Shown here piece by piece: positions 26,660-35,944 of a stretch of DNA of 64,000 bases. This DNA is from Rhodobacterales bacterium (GTDB lineage Bacteria; Pseudomonadota; Alphaproteobacteria; Rhodobacterales; Rhodobacteraceae). A model generated the notes under the pieces. It searched no databases. It worked only from the letters and a program-made list of their open reading frames with translations, and was not told the DNA's origin. The stretch is taken from NCBI GenBank assembly GCA_021155205.1, contig JAJNPS010000018.1:231126-295125 (forward strand). The letters are read 5' to 3'. The position numbers and the translations under genes were made by a program. Position 1 is the first letter of the stretch. Each line of letters starts with the position of its first letter.

Positions 26660-26680
26660 GAAAATATCCCCGCCGGAGGC
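26660..26680. repeat. extragenic AAATATCC-CGCCGG-type motif, copy 3
   Basis: The stretch begins GAAAATATCCCCGCCGG and ends AGGC. It sits in the 100-base gap between the ABC-F gene and marC, and closely matches the copy at 10674. Confidence 0.5.
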
Positions 26681-26732
26681 TTCCGCCCTTTCCGCCATTG
26701 CGCCACGCCGGACCAGCCTCTAGCGTGGCGCG

Positions 26733-27353
26733 ATGATCGACAGCGCCTTTCTGATCACCGCCTTTGCCACGCTGTTCGTGGTCATCGATCCGCCGGGTCT
26801 GGTACCCCTTTTCATCGCGCTGACCCGCGGCATGTCGCCCGAACGCCGCCGCGCCATGGCGCTTCGTGCCTGCCTGATCGCGTCATTCCTCCTTTTGATC
26901 TTTGGCCTTGCGGGCGAGTCCATCCTTGGATTTGTCGGCATTTCCATGCCCGCCTTCCGCATCGCGGGCGGCATACTTCTGTTCCTGACCGCCCTCGACA
27001 TGCTCTTTGAAAGACGCACCCAGCGGCGCGAGGGGCAGCAGGCCGACCCCGACCATGATCCTTCGGTCTTTCCCCTGGCCACCCCGCTGATCGCCGGTCC
27101 GGGTGCCATTGCGTCGATGATCCTGCTGGTCGGCGAATCCGGGACCGGCTGGGTCGGCACGTCCTGGGTCATCGGCCTCATGCTGGGCATGATGGCGGTG
27201 ACCTATGCGTTCCTTCTGGCCTCGCCGCCCTTGGAGCGGATGCTCGGTCGCACCGGCACCATCGTCATCACGCGGCTTCTGGGGATGCTGCTCGCGGCCC
27301 TGTCGGTGCAGTTCGTGATCGACGGGGTAAAGGGCACCGTGCTGATTGGCTGA
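26733..27353 (+). CDS. MarC family integral membrane protein
   Basis: This 206-residue protein has about six hydrophobic segments. It has the MarC-type N-terminus LITAFATLFVVIDPPGLVPLF and the later LATPLIAGPGAIASMILL. The family (UPF0056) was once linked to multiple antibiotic resistance, but that has not been upheld; its function is unknown. The gene stands alone between the ABC-F gene and the protease gene. Confidence 0.92.
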   Translation: MIDSAFLITAFATLFVVIDPPGLVPLFIALTRGMSPERRRAMALRACLIASFLLLIFGLAGESILGFVGISMPAFRIAGGILLFLTALDMLFERRTQRREGQQADPDHDPSVFPLATPLIAGPGAIASMILLVGESGTGWVGTSWVIGLMLGMMAVTYAFLLASPPLERMLGRTGTIVITRLLGMLLAALSVQFVIDGVKGTVLIG

Positions 27354-27416
27354 CCAGAGATTGCAGGACTGCCCCGGCATCACTATCTTTCCACAAACCT
27401 TGTCACTGGACAGCCG

Positions 27417-28001
27417 ATGAGCAGCCAGACCATTGCCCAGATTGCCTATCTTGCCCTGATCCTGGTCGCCCTTGGCGGCTGGGCCATGGTTGAGTTTCGC
27501 GGCCGAATGGGCTTTGCCCTGCGCGCGGCAATGGCGTGGGGGCTGATCTTTCTTGCCGTGGCGGCAGGCTATGGCATCTGGCCCGATGTGAAATCCAACC
27601 TGACCCAAAGTGCCGTCCTGCGCGACGGCGGCCGGATCGAGGTGCCACGCGCGCCGGACGGGCAATTCTACATGACGCTGGACATCAACGGCACGCCGAT
27701 CCGTTTCATGGCCGATACCGGGGCCACCTCGATGGTGCTGACCAAGGCCGATGCGGCGCGCATCGGCATCGACCCGGCGGGCCTGGTCTATGACGGCCAG
27801 GCGACGACTGCCAACGGCACGGTGCGGACCGCCAGCATCCGCCTGCCGCAGGTCGCCTTCGGGCCGTATCTCGACCAGAACTTCCCGGCATATGTAAACG
27901 AAGGACAGCTGGACGCATCGCTCTTGGGGATGGATTACCTGAAGGCCTTTCGGGTCGAGCTGGATGGCAACAGAATGACGTTGAGCCGCACGGCGCCCTA
28001 G
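27417..28001 (+). CDS. retropepsin-like aspartic protease, TIGR02281 family
   Basis: This 194-residue protein has two N-terminal membrane segments (about residues 7-26 and 35-53). A single retroviral-type aspartic protease fold follows, with the active site ADTGATSMVLT and the downstream LLGMDYLKAF. One aspartate per chain means it should work as a dimer. The protease domain probably faces the periplasm. Substrate unknown. It converges with holC. Confidence 0.9.
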   Translation: MSSQTIAQIAYLALILVALGGWAMVEFRGRMGFALRAAMAWGLIFLAVAAGYGIWPDVKSNLTQSAVLRDGGRIEVPRAPDGQFYMTLDINGTPIRFMADTGATSMVLTKADAARIGIDPAGLVYDGQATTANGTVRTASIRLPQVAFGPYLDQNFPAYVNEGQLDASLLGMDYLKAFRVELDGNRMTLSRTAP

Positions 28002-28024
28002 ATCGGCCCCGGCCGGACCCTGCG

Positions 28025-28489
28025 TCACACGGCGGTCTTTTCCATCTTCATCTGCCAGGTGCCGCCGTCCTCGGTCCAGTATTGCGCGGCATGCCCGCTG
28101 TCAGTCACTGACCGCCAAAGCCCGCGTGCGGCATCCACCGCTGCTCCATCCGCGCCGTCGAACAGCACCCAGACCCGCTCCAGCGCGGCGATCTCGGCCA
28201 GATCCGGCGCCGCACCATCGATCAGCGCCAGCACCTTTGCTCCGTTCGTCACCGGACCGGACCCGAGCAGCACCGGCTGGTCGGCATCCATCGGCCCCCC
28301 GGACATCCCGTGGGCCAGGAACCCGTCGGCTGGTTGCAGCCACAGCACCTCATCCAGCCGCGCCAGGTGCGCCGCGTCCCCGCCCCGCACCATCACCCGC
28401 CAGTCACGCGCCCTTGCCCGACCGATGAGCGTGGCCAGCGTGTCGTCCGCCCCCGACCGCGTCAGATGATAGAACATCACCACGCCCAT
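28025..28489 (-). CDS. holC: DNA polymerase III subunit chi
   Basis: This 154-residue protein opens with FYHLTRSGADDTLATLIGRA, the typical HolC N-terminus, followed by ARDWRVMVRGGD and VLWLQPADGFLAHG. Chi links the clamp loader to single-strand binding protein during replication. It follows pepA after three bases, an order common in proteobacteria, so the two are co-transcribed. The start could be 28489 or the in-frame ATG at 28477. Confidence 0.92.
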   Translation of the reverse strand: MGVVMFYHLTRSGADDTLATLIGRARARDWRVMVRGGDAAHLARLDEVLWLQPADGFLAHGMSGGPMDADQPVLLGSGPVTNGAKVLALIDGAAPDLAEIAALERVWVLFDGADGAAVDAARGLWRSVTDSGHAAQYWTEDGGTWQMKMEKTAV

Positions 28490-28492
28490 GCG

Positions 28493-29962
28493 TCAGATCT
28501 CGTAGCGGTCGCGCACCAGCCGGTCGAGCGCCATGACCCCCCAGCCGGTCGCACCCTTGGGTGCCAGCGTCGAGTCCGTCTTCAAAAGCGCCGTCCCCGC
28601 GATGTCGAGATGGCACCACGGCACCTCCGGCTTGACAAAGCGTGCCAGGAACTGGGCCGCCGTGATCGCCCCGCCATCGCGACCGCCCACATTCATCATG
28701 TCGGCGATGCGCGATTTCAGTTTCGCATCATAGGCCTCGCCCATCGGCATCCGCCATGCCCCTTCGCCCTCGGCCTCGCAGGCCTTGAGAAGCGCGTTGC
28801 AGAAATCGTCGTTGTTGGAGAAAACACCTGTGTTTTCGTGGCCCAAGGCGATGATGATGGCACCCGTCAGCGTGGCAAGATCGACCATCGCCTGCGGGGC
28901 GAACCGATCTTGGGCGTACCACATCACGTCAGCCAGCACCAAACGCCCCTCGGCATCGGTGTTGATCACTTCGATCGTGTCGCCCTTCATTGATTTCACC
29001 ACGTCGCCGGGACGCTGTGCGCGACCGTCGGGCATGTTCTCCACCAGCCCGACCAGCCCCACGACATTGGCACGCGCCTTGCGCATCGCCAGCGTGCGCA
29101 TGACGCCCGCCACGACGGCGGCACCGCCCATGTCCATCGTCATGTCTTCCATCCCGCCGGCGGGCTTGATGGAAATGCCGCCGGTGTCAAAGACGACGCC
29201 CTTGCCGATCAGGGCCAGAGGCGCGATCCCCTTTTTGCCGCCGTTCCACTGCATCACCACGACCTTGGACGGAGAGTCAGATCCCTGCCCCACACCCAGC
29301 AGAGCCCCCATCCCCAGCCTGCGCAGATCGTCTTCCTCAAGGATTTCGACCTCCAGCCCCAGTTCCTGCATCGCGGCCAGCCGCGCGGCAAAATCGTCCG
29401 TTGTCAGAACGTTGGCAGGCTCGTTGACCAGATCGCGGGTGAAAAAGATGCCTTCGGCGACGGCGGCCATCGGCCCGGCCTGTACTGCCACCGCCTCGGG
29501 GTCGGCCACCATCATCGTGACGGGACCCGGGACCTTGGCCTCGGCGGTCTTGTGGACGGCAAAGTCATAGGCACGCACTGCAAGGCCAAAGGCGATGTCG
29601 GCGGCGCGCGGATGCGTGTCGGCCAGAAGGATCAGCCCGGTTGGCGTCACCGCGCGGGCCAGCGTCGCCCCCGCCTTGCGCGCCGTCGCCTGATCCACCC
29701 TGCGCGCCAGCCGCACGATGACCAGCGCCTCGGCGGCAAGACCGGCAGGATAGGCAAGGTCCATCGCCTCGCCCGGTTTCAGCTTGCCGAACGCATCCGA
29801 GGCCAGCGCCCGCGCGATGGCCCCGCGCGACAGCCGGTCCAGTCGGCGCAGCGCGACACCCAAGGAGGCCCCGGCATCTGCAAAGACCGCGATGCGACCG
29901 GCAAACGCCTCGACCGCCTGCATATCCGCATTGCGGAACTGGATCGGAACCGGGTGGGACAT
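28493..29962 (-). CDS. pepA: leucyl aminopeptidase
   Basis: This 489-residue M17 dizinc aminopeptidase removes N-terminal residues from peptides. Metal and active-site blocks are present: LIGKGVVFDTGGISIKP, MEDMTMDMGGAA and the signature NTDAEGRLVLADV. The start is the ATG at 29962; a TTG one codon upstream is less likely. It is the first gene of pepA-holC and divergent from lptF. Confidence 0.96.
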   Translation of the reverse strand: MSHPVPIQFRNADMQAVEAFAGRIAVFADAGASLGVALRRLDRLSRGAIARALASDAFGKLKPGEAMDLAYPAGLAAEALVIVRLARRVDQATARKAGATLARAVTPTGLILLADTHPRAADIAFGLAVRAYDFAVHKTAEAKVPGPVTMMVADPEAVAVQAGPMAAVAEGIFFTRDLVNEPANVLTTDDFAARLAAMQELGLEVEILEEDDLRRLGMGALLGVGQGSDSPSKVVVMQWNGGKKGIAPLALIGKGVVFDTGGISIKPAGGMEDMTMDMGGAAVVAGVMRTLAMRKARANVVGLVGLVENMPDGRAQRPGDVVKSMKGDTIEVINTDAEGRLVLADVMWYAQDRFAPQAMVDLATLTGAIIIALGHENTGVFSNNDDFCNALLKACEAEGEGAWRMPMGEAYDAKLKSRIADMMNVGGRDGGAITAAQFLARFVKPEVPWCHLDIAGTALLKTDSTLAPKGATGWGVMALDRLVRDRYEI

Positions 29963-30031
29963 CAACGCTCTCCTTCTGGGGACACAGGGGCCCTATCAGA
30001 GGTAGGAGCGCCGTCGGCAAAGCCTAGCCTT

Positions 30032-30049
30032 TGGTCAGTGAATTGACCA
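30032..30049. promoter_or_regulatory. inverted repeat TGGTCA-N6-TGACCA in the pepA/lptF divergent region
   Basis: Two perfect 6-base arms flank GTGAAT, between the divergent pepA (start 29962) and lptF (start 30135). The right arm overlaps TTGACC, a -35-like hexamer for lptF. A GntR-type dimer could bind such a site. I could not place a matching -10, so this is only a candidate operator. Confidence 0.35.
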
Positions 30050-30134
30050 GATGGGAGTTTTACGCCGTCCCGTTATCCGCTAGCGTAAGCCAAAGCGGTC
30101 CGCAACAGGGCCGGACGATTGGGCAGGGCGGCGC

Positions 30135-31301
30135 GTGGGGCGATTTGACAGGTATCTACTGGCGCAGCTTCTGGCCCTGTTCGGGTTCTTTTCGCTGGTG
30201 CTTGTGGGTGTCTACTGGATCAACCGCGCGGTCGTCTTGTTCGATCAACTCATCGGTGATGGCCAGTCTGCGCTGGTCTTTCTGGAATTTTCGCTTTTGA
30301 CATTGCCCAACGTGATCCGCCTTGTGCTGCCGATTTCGGCCTTTGCGGCCACCGTCTACGTGATCAACCGGCTCGCGGCGGAAAGCGAGCTTGTGGTGGT
30401 GCAGGCCACCGGGTTTTCGGTCATGCGGCTGGCGCGTCCGATCCTGATCTTTGGCGGGATCGTGGCCGCGATGCTGCTGGTCCTGACGCATCTCCTGGTG
30501 CCGGCCAGCCGGTCCGCCCTGGCCCTGCGCACCGCCGAGATCACCGAAAACGTCACCGCGCGCTTTTTGAACGAGGGGCAGTTCATGCACCCCAGCTCCG
30601 GGGTCACGATTTACATCAAGACCATCGCGCCGAACGGCGAATTGCGCGACCTGTTCCTGTCCGATGACCGCAATGCGGAAAACCGCGTTGTCTATACCGC
30701 GCGGCGTGCCCTGCTCGTTCGCGGAGAAAAGGGTGACGGTTCCGGTGTAACGACAGGTCCCAAGCTGCTGATGTTCGACGGCATCTCGCAAACCGTGTCC
30801 GGCCCGGACCGCCGCCTTGCGATCACGCGCTTTGCGGATTTCACCTATGATCTGGCGGCGCTGATCAAGATCGGTTCGCGGACGGGCCGGTCCATCGAAG
30901 AATTGCCGACGCTGACCTTGCTGACCCCGACTCCGGACGTCCTTGCCGAGATCGGCAAAAGCCGCGCCGCCTTTCTGCAAGAGGCACACGCACGGTTTGC
31001 CACCCCTCTGCTTGCTCCTATGGGGGCGGCGCTCGCCTTTGCCTGCCTGATGCTGGGCGGGTTCAGCCGGTTCGGGCTGTGGCGGCAGATCGCGGTTGCG
31101 GTGGGGTTGCTGATCCTGGCGCAGATGGCCAACACCGCCGCCACCTCGGCCGCGATGCGCAGCGATCAGGCCTGGCCGCTGGTCTATGCCACGCCGGTCC
31201 TGGGGCTGCTGATCGCATTCGCGCTGATGGTTTATGCCCAGATGCCGCGACGGCGGCCGCACGACACGGCCGCCGGACTGGCGACAAGGCCTGCGGCATG
31301 A
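30135..31301 (+). CDS. lptF: LPS export ABC transporter permease LptF
   Basis: This 388-residue inner-membrane protein is one half of the permease pair that, with LptB, extracts lipopolysaccharide from the inner membrane. Membrane segments sit at both ends (FGFFSLVLVGVYWINRAVVL, VIRLVLPISAFAATVYVINR, and several after residue 280) around a periplasmic domain, as in YjgP/YjgQ proteins. GTG start, with GGGCAGGGCGG upstream. The lptG start overlaps its stop (ATGA). Confidence 0.95.
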   Translation: MGRFDRYLLAQLLALFGFFSLVLVGVYWINRAVVLFDQLIGDGQSALVFLEFSLLTLPNVIRLVLPISAFAATVYVINRLAAESELVVVQATGFSVMRLARPILIFGGIVAAMLLVLTHLLVPASRSALALRTAEITENVTARFLNEGQFMHPSSGVTIYIKTIAPNGELRDLFLSDDRNAENRVVYTARRALLVRGEKGDGSGVTTGPKLLMFDGISQTVSGPDRRLAITRFADFTYDLAALIKIGSRTGRSIEELPTLTLLTPTPDVLAEIGKSRAAFLQEAHARFATPLLAPMGAALAFACLMLGGFSRFGLWRQIAVAVGLLILAQMANTAATSAAMRSDQAWPLVYATPVLGLLIAFALMVYAQMPRRRPHDTAAGLATRPAA

Positions 31302-32395
31302 CGCTCAGCCTTTACATCGCGCGGCGCTTCCTTGGCATGGTGCTGCGGGTTCTGATGATCTTTTTCGGGGTTCTGCTGCTGATCGACATGATCGAACAGC
31401 TGCGCCGGTTCGGCGATGCCGATCTGGGGCTGCTGGATGCCCTTTACCTGTCGTTGCTGAACGTGCCGGAATCGCTTTACCGCATCCTGCCCTTGATCAT
31501 GATCATCGCCTCCATGGTGCTGTTCCTGAACCTGGCGCGGTCGTCGGAACTGGTGGTGGTGCGGGCATCCGGGCGGTCGGGACTGCGCTTTCTGGTGACG
31601 CCGATCGTCTGTTCGCTGCTTATCGGCAGTCTGATGGTGGCGGTTGTGAACCCGATGGTTGCGGGCACCAGCAAGGCCTATGCCGATGCGCGGCTGCGCA
31701 TGACCGAAGGCCAGGGCAGCGTGCTGTCGGTGTCCGACAGCGGGCTGTGGCTGCGGCAGGGTTCGGCCGACGACCAGACTGTCGTGCGCGCGGCGCGATC
31801 CAATGCCAGCGGATCGGAACTGCAGGACGTGACCTTTCTGATCTTTGCACCAGACGGCCAGCCGATCCGCCGCATCGAATCCGAAAACGCCGTGCTGGAG
31901 CCGGGCGCCTGGGTGATCCGCAATCCCAAGGTCTGGGACCTGACCGCGACCAACCCCGAGAACACGGTCGTCCCGCAGCTGAGCGACATCCGCCTGGCAT
32001 CGGAATTGACGGTTGATTACATCCGCGACAGTTTCGGCGCACCATCCTCCATTCCTTTCTGGCAATTGCCGAACTACATTTCGGGACTGGAGGCGGCGGG
32101 CTTTTCGGCGCGCGCGCACAGGGTCTGGCTGCAGATGGAACTGGCGCAACCCCTTTTGCTGGCGGCAATGGTTCTTGTGGCCGCCGGGTTCACGATGCGG
32201 CATGTGCGGTTCGGGTCGACCGGAATGATGGTCCTTTTGGCGCTGCTGGCGGGGTTTGCGATCTTTTTCCTGCGCAACTTTACACAAGTGCTGGGCGAGA
32301 ACGGCCAGATTCCTGTCCTGTTGGCGGCCTGGATCGCGCCGGTCACGGCGGCCCTGATGGCGCTGGGGCTGCTTTTGCATCTGGAGGATGGCTGA
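31298..32395 (+). CDS. lptG: LPS export ABC transporter permease LptG
   Basis: This 365-residue partner of LptF has the same layout of N-terminal membrane segments (MVLRVLMIFFGVLLLIDMI), a periplasmic beta-jellyroll and C-terminal membrane segments. The motif SSELVVVRASGRSGLRFL follows the third segment, as in LptG/YjgQ. The ATG at 31298 overlaps the lptF stop by four bases, which decides the start against a longer antiparallel-looking extension. lptB and lptC/A are not in the window. Confidence 0.95.
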   Translation: MTLSLYIARRFLGMVLRVLMIFFGVLLLIDMIEQLRRFGDADLGLLDALYLSLLNVPESLYRILPLIMIIASMVLFLNLARSSELVVVRASGRSGLRFLVTPIVCSLLIGSLMVAVVNPMVAGTSKAYADARLRMTEGQGSVLSVSDSGLWLRQGSADDQTVVRAARSNASGSELQDVTFLIFAPDGQPIRRIESENAVLEPGAWVIRNPKVWDLTATNPENTVVPQLSDIRLASELTVDYIRDSFGAPSSIPFWQLPNYISGLEAAGFSARAHRVWLQMELAQPLLLAAMVLVAAGFTMRHVRFGSTGMMVLLALLAGFAIFFLRNFTQVLGENGQIPVLLAAWIAPVTAALMALGLLLHLEDG

Positions 32396-32396
32396 C

Positions 32397-34553
32397 ATGG
32401 GCTGCAGCTTCTTGTCGCCGCTCCGCTGGGTTTGCGTCGCGCTTGTGCTGGCCGTGGCCGCGCTGGCGGCGCGCGCGCAGGAACAGGCGAGCCTGGTCGC
32501 CGACAGCCTGCGCATCGACAGCGACAGCGTGCTGGTCGCCGAAGGCGCGGTGACGATCCTGTACAAGGGCCGCCTCCTCAAGGCGTCGCGCGTCACCTAT
32601 GATCAGCGCGCCGACCGGCTGATGATCGCGGGGCCGATCGTGCTGACGGATGGCGCGGGCACGCTGATCCTGGCCTCCCAGGCCGATCTTGCGGCGGATT
32701 TGTCCGACGGCATCCTGCAAAGCGCGCGTGTCGTGCTGAACCAGCAGTTGCAGATGGCCGCGTCGCGCGTGATGCGCATCGACGGGCGCTACACCGATCT
32801 TGGCAACGCCGTGGCCTCGTCCTGCCGGGTCTGCGGCGGCAACCCGGTGCCGCTGTGGGAAATCCGCGCCCGGCGGATCGTGCATGACCAGGTCGAACGC
32901 CAGATTTATTTCGACGGCGCGCAGATGCGTCTGGCGGGGGTGCCGGTCTTCTATCTGCCGCGCCTGCGCATGCCCGACCCCACGCTGGACCGTGCCACCG
33001 GGTTCCTGATCCCGACGGTGCGCACCACGTCGCAACTCGGCATCGGGCTGAAACTGCCCTATTTCATCAAGATCGGCGACAGCGCCGACCTGACGCTGAC
33101 GCCCTATGTTTCGACCAAGCAGGCACAGACCGTGGAACTGCGCTATCGCCAGGCCTTCCGCACCGGCAGCATCGAGGCGGTGGGCGCCGTGTCGAACGAC
33201 CAGATCGTTGCCGGCGGCCGTGGCTATGCCAGGGTCACGGGAGACTTCACCCTCCCCGGGGCGTTTTCCCTTGGATTCCAGTTCGAGGAAACCACGGATG
33301 ACGCCTATCTGCTCGACTACGGGATTTCCGACAAGGACAAGCTGGAAAGCAATCTCGTGATCACGCGGACGCGCCGCAACGAATATATCCTCGGCAAGCT
33401 GTCGCGCTTTGACACGCTGCGCGATGACGAGAACCCCGAAACGATCCCGTCGCTGATCGCCGACATGACGTTTCAGCGGCGGTTCGGCCTGGGCGTCTTT
33501 GGTGGCACCGGCGGGTTCCGGTTCCAGACCCATTCCCACACCCGCACGTCGCAGTCGCCGCTGGACGGGCCGGACCCCGACAGCATCGCTGACGGCCGCG
33601 ACATGACGCGGATTTCGGCGGCGGCGGACTGGCGCAAGTCATGGGTTCTGCCCCTTGGGATCGAGGGGACGGTTGCGGGCGAGATCACCGCCGACGCCTA
33701 CCAGGTCGATCAGGACGCCGCTTTTGCGGGCCAGTCCACGCGGTTGAGCGGGACAGTCGCCACCGAACTGCGCTGGCCGCTGGTCAGGACAACCGCGCGT
33801 GGCGGCACGCAGGTGCTGGAACCCGTCGTTCAGTTTTTGTGGTCGCCGCGGAATGACAAGCGCATTCCGAATGAAGATTCGACGCTTGTGGAGTTTGACG
33901 AGGGCAACCTGTTCTCGCTGGACAGGTTTCCCGGGTCGGATGCGACCGAAAGCGGGACGCGCCTGAACACCGGCATCACCTGGACGACGTTCGGTCCCGG
34001 CGGCTGGTCGCTGGGTGTCACCGGCGGGCGTGTCTGGCGGCAGGCCGATACCGGGCAGTTCGGCCCGTCCTCGGGCCTTGGCGGGGTGAATTCGGACTGG
34101 CTTGGCGCGATGCAGCTGGCGACGGCGGACGGTCTTCTGGTCACGGGGCGCGTTCTTTTCGACGACAGTTTCGAGGCGACAAAGTCCGAGGTCCGGCTGG
34201 ACCTTGCGCGGGATCGCTATGCGGTGTCGGGCAGCTATCTCTGGGCGGTGGCGGATGTCAGCGAGGATCGCCCCGTGCCGACATCGGAACTGGTGCTGGA
34301 CGCCGCCTACAAACTGACCCCGACCTGGACCAGCAAGCTGTCGGGCCGTTACGACTTTCAGTCGCAACGCGGCACCGTTGCAGGCATGGGCCTGGCGTTC
34401 CGCAGCGAATGTCTGCTGGTCGATCTTTCCCTCTCGCGTCGGTTCACGTCCTCGACTAGTGTGAAGCCGACCACGAGTTTCGACCTTTCCTTCGATCTTT
34501 TGGGCTTTGGCGGCAAAGAGGCGGCGGGCCCGGCGCGCACCTGTCGGCGCTGA
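32397..34553 (+). CDS. lptD: LPS assembly outer membrane protein LptD
   Basis: This 718-residue protein inserts LPS into the outer leaflet. A signal peptide (residues 1-28, ending AARA-QEQ) is followed by an OstA-like domain (VADSLRIDSDSVLVAEGAV) and a long beta-barrel of alternating residues. A CRVC pair around residue 143 and cysteines near the C-terminus could form disulfides. I start it at 32397 because GGAGG (32383-32387) lies nine bases before that ATG and directly abuts the ATG at 32388. surA follows in the same run. Confidence 0.94.
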   Translation: MGCSFLSPLRWVCVALVLAVAALAARAQEQASLVADSLRIDSDSVLVAEGAVTILYKGRLLKASRVTYDQRADRLMIAGPIVLTDGAGTLILASQADLAADLSDGILQSARVVLNQQLQMAASRVMRIDGRYTDLGNAVASSCRVCGGNPVPLWEIRARRIVHDQVERQIYFDGAQMRLAGVPVFYLPRLRMPDPTLDRATGFLIPTVRTTSQLGIGLKLPYFIKIGDSADLTLTPYVSTKQAQTVELRYRQAFRTGSIEAVGAVSNDQIVAGGRGYARVTGDFTLPGAFSLGFQFEETTDDAYLLDYGISDKDKLESNLVITRTRRNEYILGKLSRFDTLRDDENPETIPSLIADMTFQRRFGLGVFGGTGGFRFQTHSHTRTSQSPLDGPDPDSIADGRDMTRISAAADWRKSWVLPLGIEGTVAGEITADAYQVDQDAAFAGQSTRLSGTVATELRWPLVRTTARGGTQVLEPVVQFLWSPRNDKRIPNEDSTLVEFDEGNLFSLDRFPGSDATESGTRLNTGITWTTFGPGGWSLGVTGGRVWRQADTGQFGPSSGLGGVNSDWLGAMQLATADGLLVTGRVLFDDSFEATKSEVRLDLARDRYAVSGSYLWAVADVSEDRPVPTSELVLDAAYKLTPTWTSKLSGRYDFQSQRGTVAGMGLAFRSECLLVDLSLSRRFTSSTSVKPTTSFDLSFDLLGFGGKEAAGPARTCRR

Positions 34554-34639
34554 GGCTAGGCAATAGGCGGGACATCTGGACAGATGATGCGGCAAACGGG
34601 CAAACCGGTTCTGACTTCCAAGGCAAGAGCGACGTTCGA

Positions 34640-35944
34640 ATGATGATGCAGGCACCTTTCCGACTGATCACGATCCTTGGCCTGTGCGGCCTGATGACAT
34701 GGGGCGTCGCTGCGACGGCGCAGGACAATCTTTTCGCTCCCCGCGTGACCGTCAGCGGACGTGTCGTCACCGAATACGAAGTGTTGCAGCGCGCGATGTT
34801 CATCAAGCTTTTGGGCGGATCGGGCGACCCCGACGCCGAGGCGGAAAAGGCACTGGTCGAGGAAAAGCTCAAACTGATCGAGGCCGACCGGCTGAAGATC
34901 AAGCTGACGCCGGAACAGATCACCGCGGGCATGACGGAATTTGCCGGGCGCGCCAACCTGTCCGCCGAAGAATTCACTGCGGCCCTGGCCGAGGGCGGGG
35001 TGGAGCCGGAAACCTTCCGCGATTTCGTGGCCGCCGGCATCCTGTGGCGCGAGGTGGTGCGCGCAACCTTTGCGGGCAAGGTCACGGTCTCGGACATCGA
35101 GGTGGACCGCACCATCGAAGGGCAGACCCGGACCATCGGGCTGCGCGTCCTGTTGTCCGAACTGGTGCTGCCGGTCAGCACCGAGGCGGACCGTGCCGCG
35201 GTGACGGCACGCGCCAACGAACTGCGGGCACAGATTTCCGGCGAGGGTGCATTTGCATCCGCCGTCGGGCGCTATTCGGCGGCGCCCACGGCGGGGCGCG
35301 GCGGCCGCCTCGACTGGCTGACGCTGGCCAACCTGCCACCCGCGCTGGCAAAGTTCGTGCTGGCGCTGGAACCGGGGCAGGTCTCGGACCCGGTGCAGGT
35401 CCAGAATGCCGTGGTTCTGTTCCAGTTGCGCGACATCGCCGAAGACCCGACCGTTGCAGCCACCCCGTCCGAGACGGAATATGCGCAGCTTCTGATCCCC
35501 GATGATCCAGGTGTCGTGGCGAACATCGTCGCGAATTCCGACCGCTGCACCGATCTTTATGCCTTTGCCAGAGGCAAGGACGCGGCGGTCCTGACGGTCG
35601 AGAAAAAGCTTGTCGCGGACATCCCGCAGGACATCGCGATCGAACTGGCAAAGCTTGATCCCGGCGAAAGTTCGACCGTGCTGACCCGGGGGGGCAGCCG
35701 GATGTTCCTGATGCTGTGCAGCCGCGCGCCCCTGCCCGCCGTTCCCGACGCGCCCAAGGCCGTCGCCACGGCCGATGGTGCGGCCACCCCTGCCCCCGCG
35801 CCCGACCCCGCCGCCGCGCGCGAGGCGGTGCGCAACCAGCTTTTGAATGCCAAGCTGAACGGTCTGTCCGAGCAGTTGCTGGAAGAACTGCGCGCGGCCG
35901 CCGTCATCAAGGACACGCGCGCCAAAGCTGCCGGAACACCTTGA
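34640..35944 (+). CDS. surA: periplasmic peptidyl-prolyl isomerase SurA
   Basis: This 434-residue chaperone has a signal peptide (cut near ATAQDN), an N-terminal SurA_N helical region, and one parvulin domain (about residues 160-275, with RGGRLDWLTLANLPPAL and LEPGQVSDPVQ). An alanine/proline-rich spacer and a C-terminal helix follow. It helps outer membrane proteins such as LptD fold in the periplasm, which matches its place after lptD. Only one clear parvulin repeat is seen; many SurA proteins have two. Confidence 0.9.
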   Translation: MMMQAPFRLITILGLCGLMTWGVAATAQDNLFAPRVTVSGRVVTEYEVLQRAMFIKLLGGSGDPDAEAEKALVEEKLKLIEADRLKIKLTPEQITAGMTEFAGRANLSAEEFTAALAEGGVEPETFRDFVAAGILWREVVRATFAGKVTVSDIEVDRTIEGQTRTIGLRVLLSELVLPVSTEADRAAVTARANELRAQISGEGAFASAVGRYSAAPTAGRGGRLDWLTLANLPPALAKFVLALEPGQVSDPVQVQNAVVLFQLRDIAEDPTVAATPSETEYAQLLIPDDPGVVANIVANSDRCTDLYAFARGKDAAVLTVEKKLVADIPQDIAIELAKLDPGESSTVLTRGGSRMFLMLCSRAPLPAVPDAPKAVATADGAATPAPAPDPAAAREAVRNQLLNAKLNGLSEQLLEELRAAAVIKDTRAKAAGTP

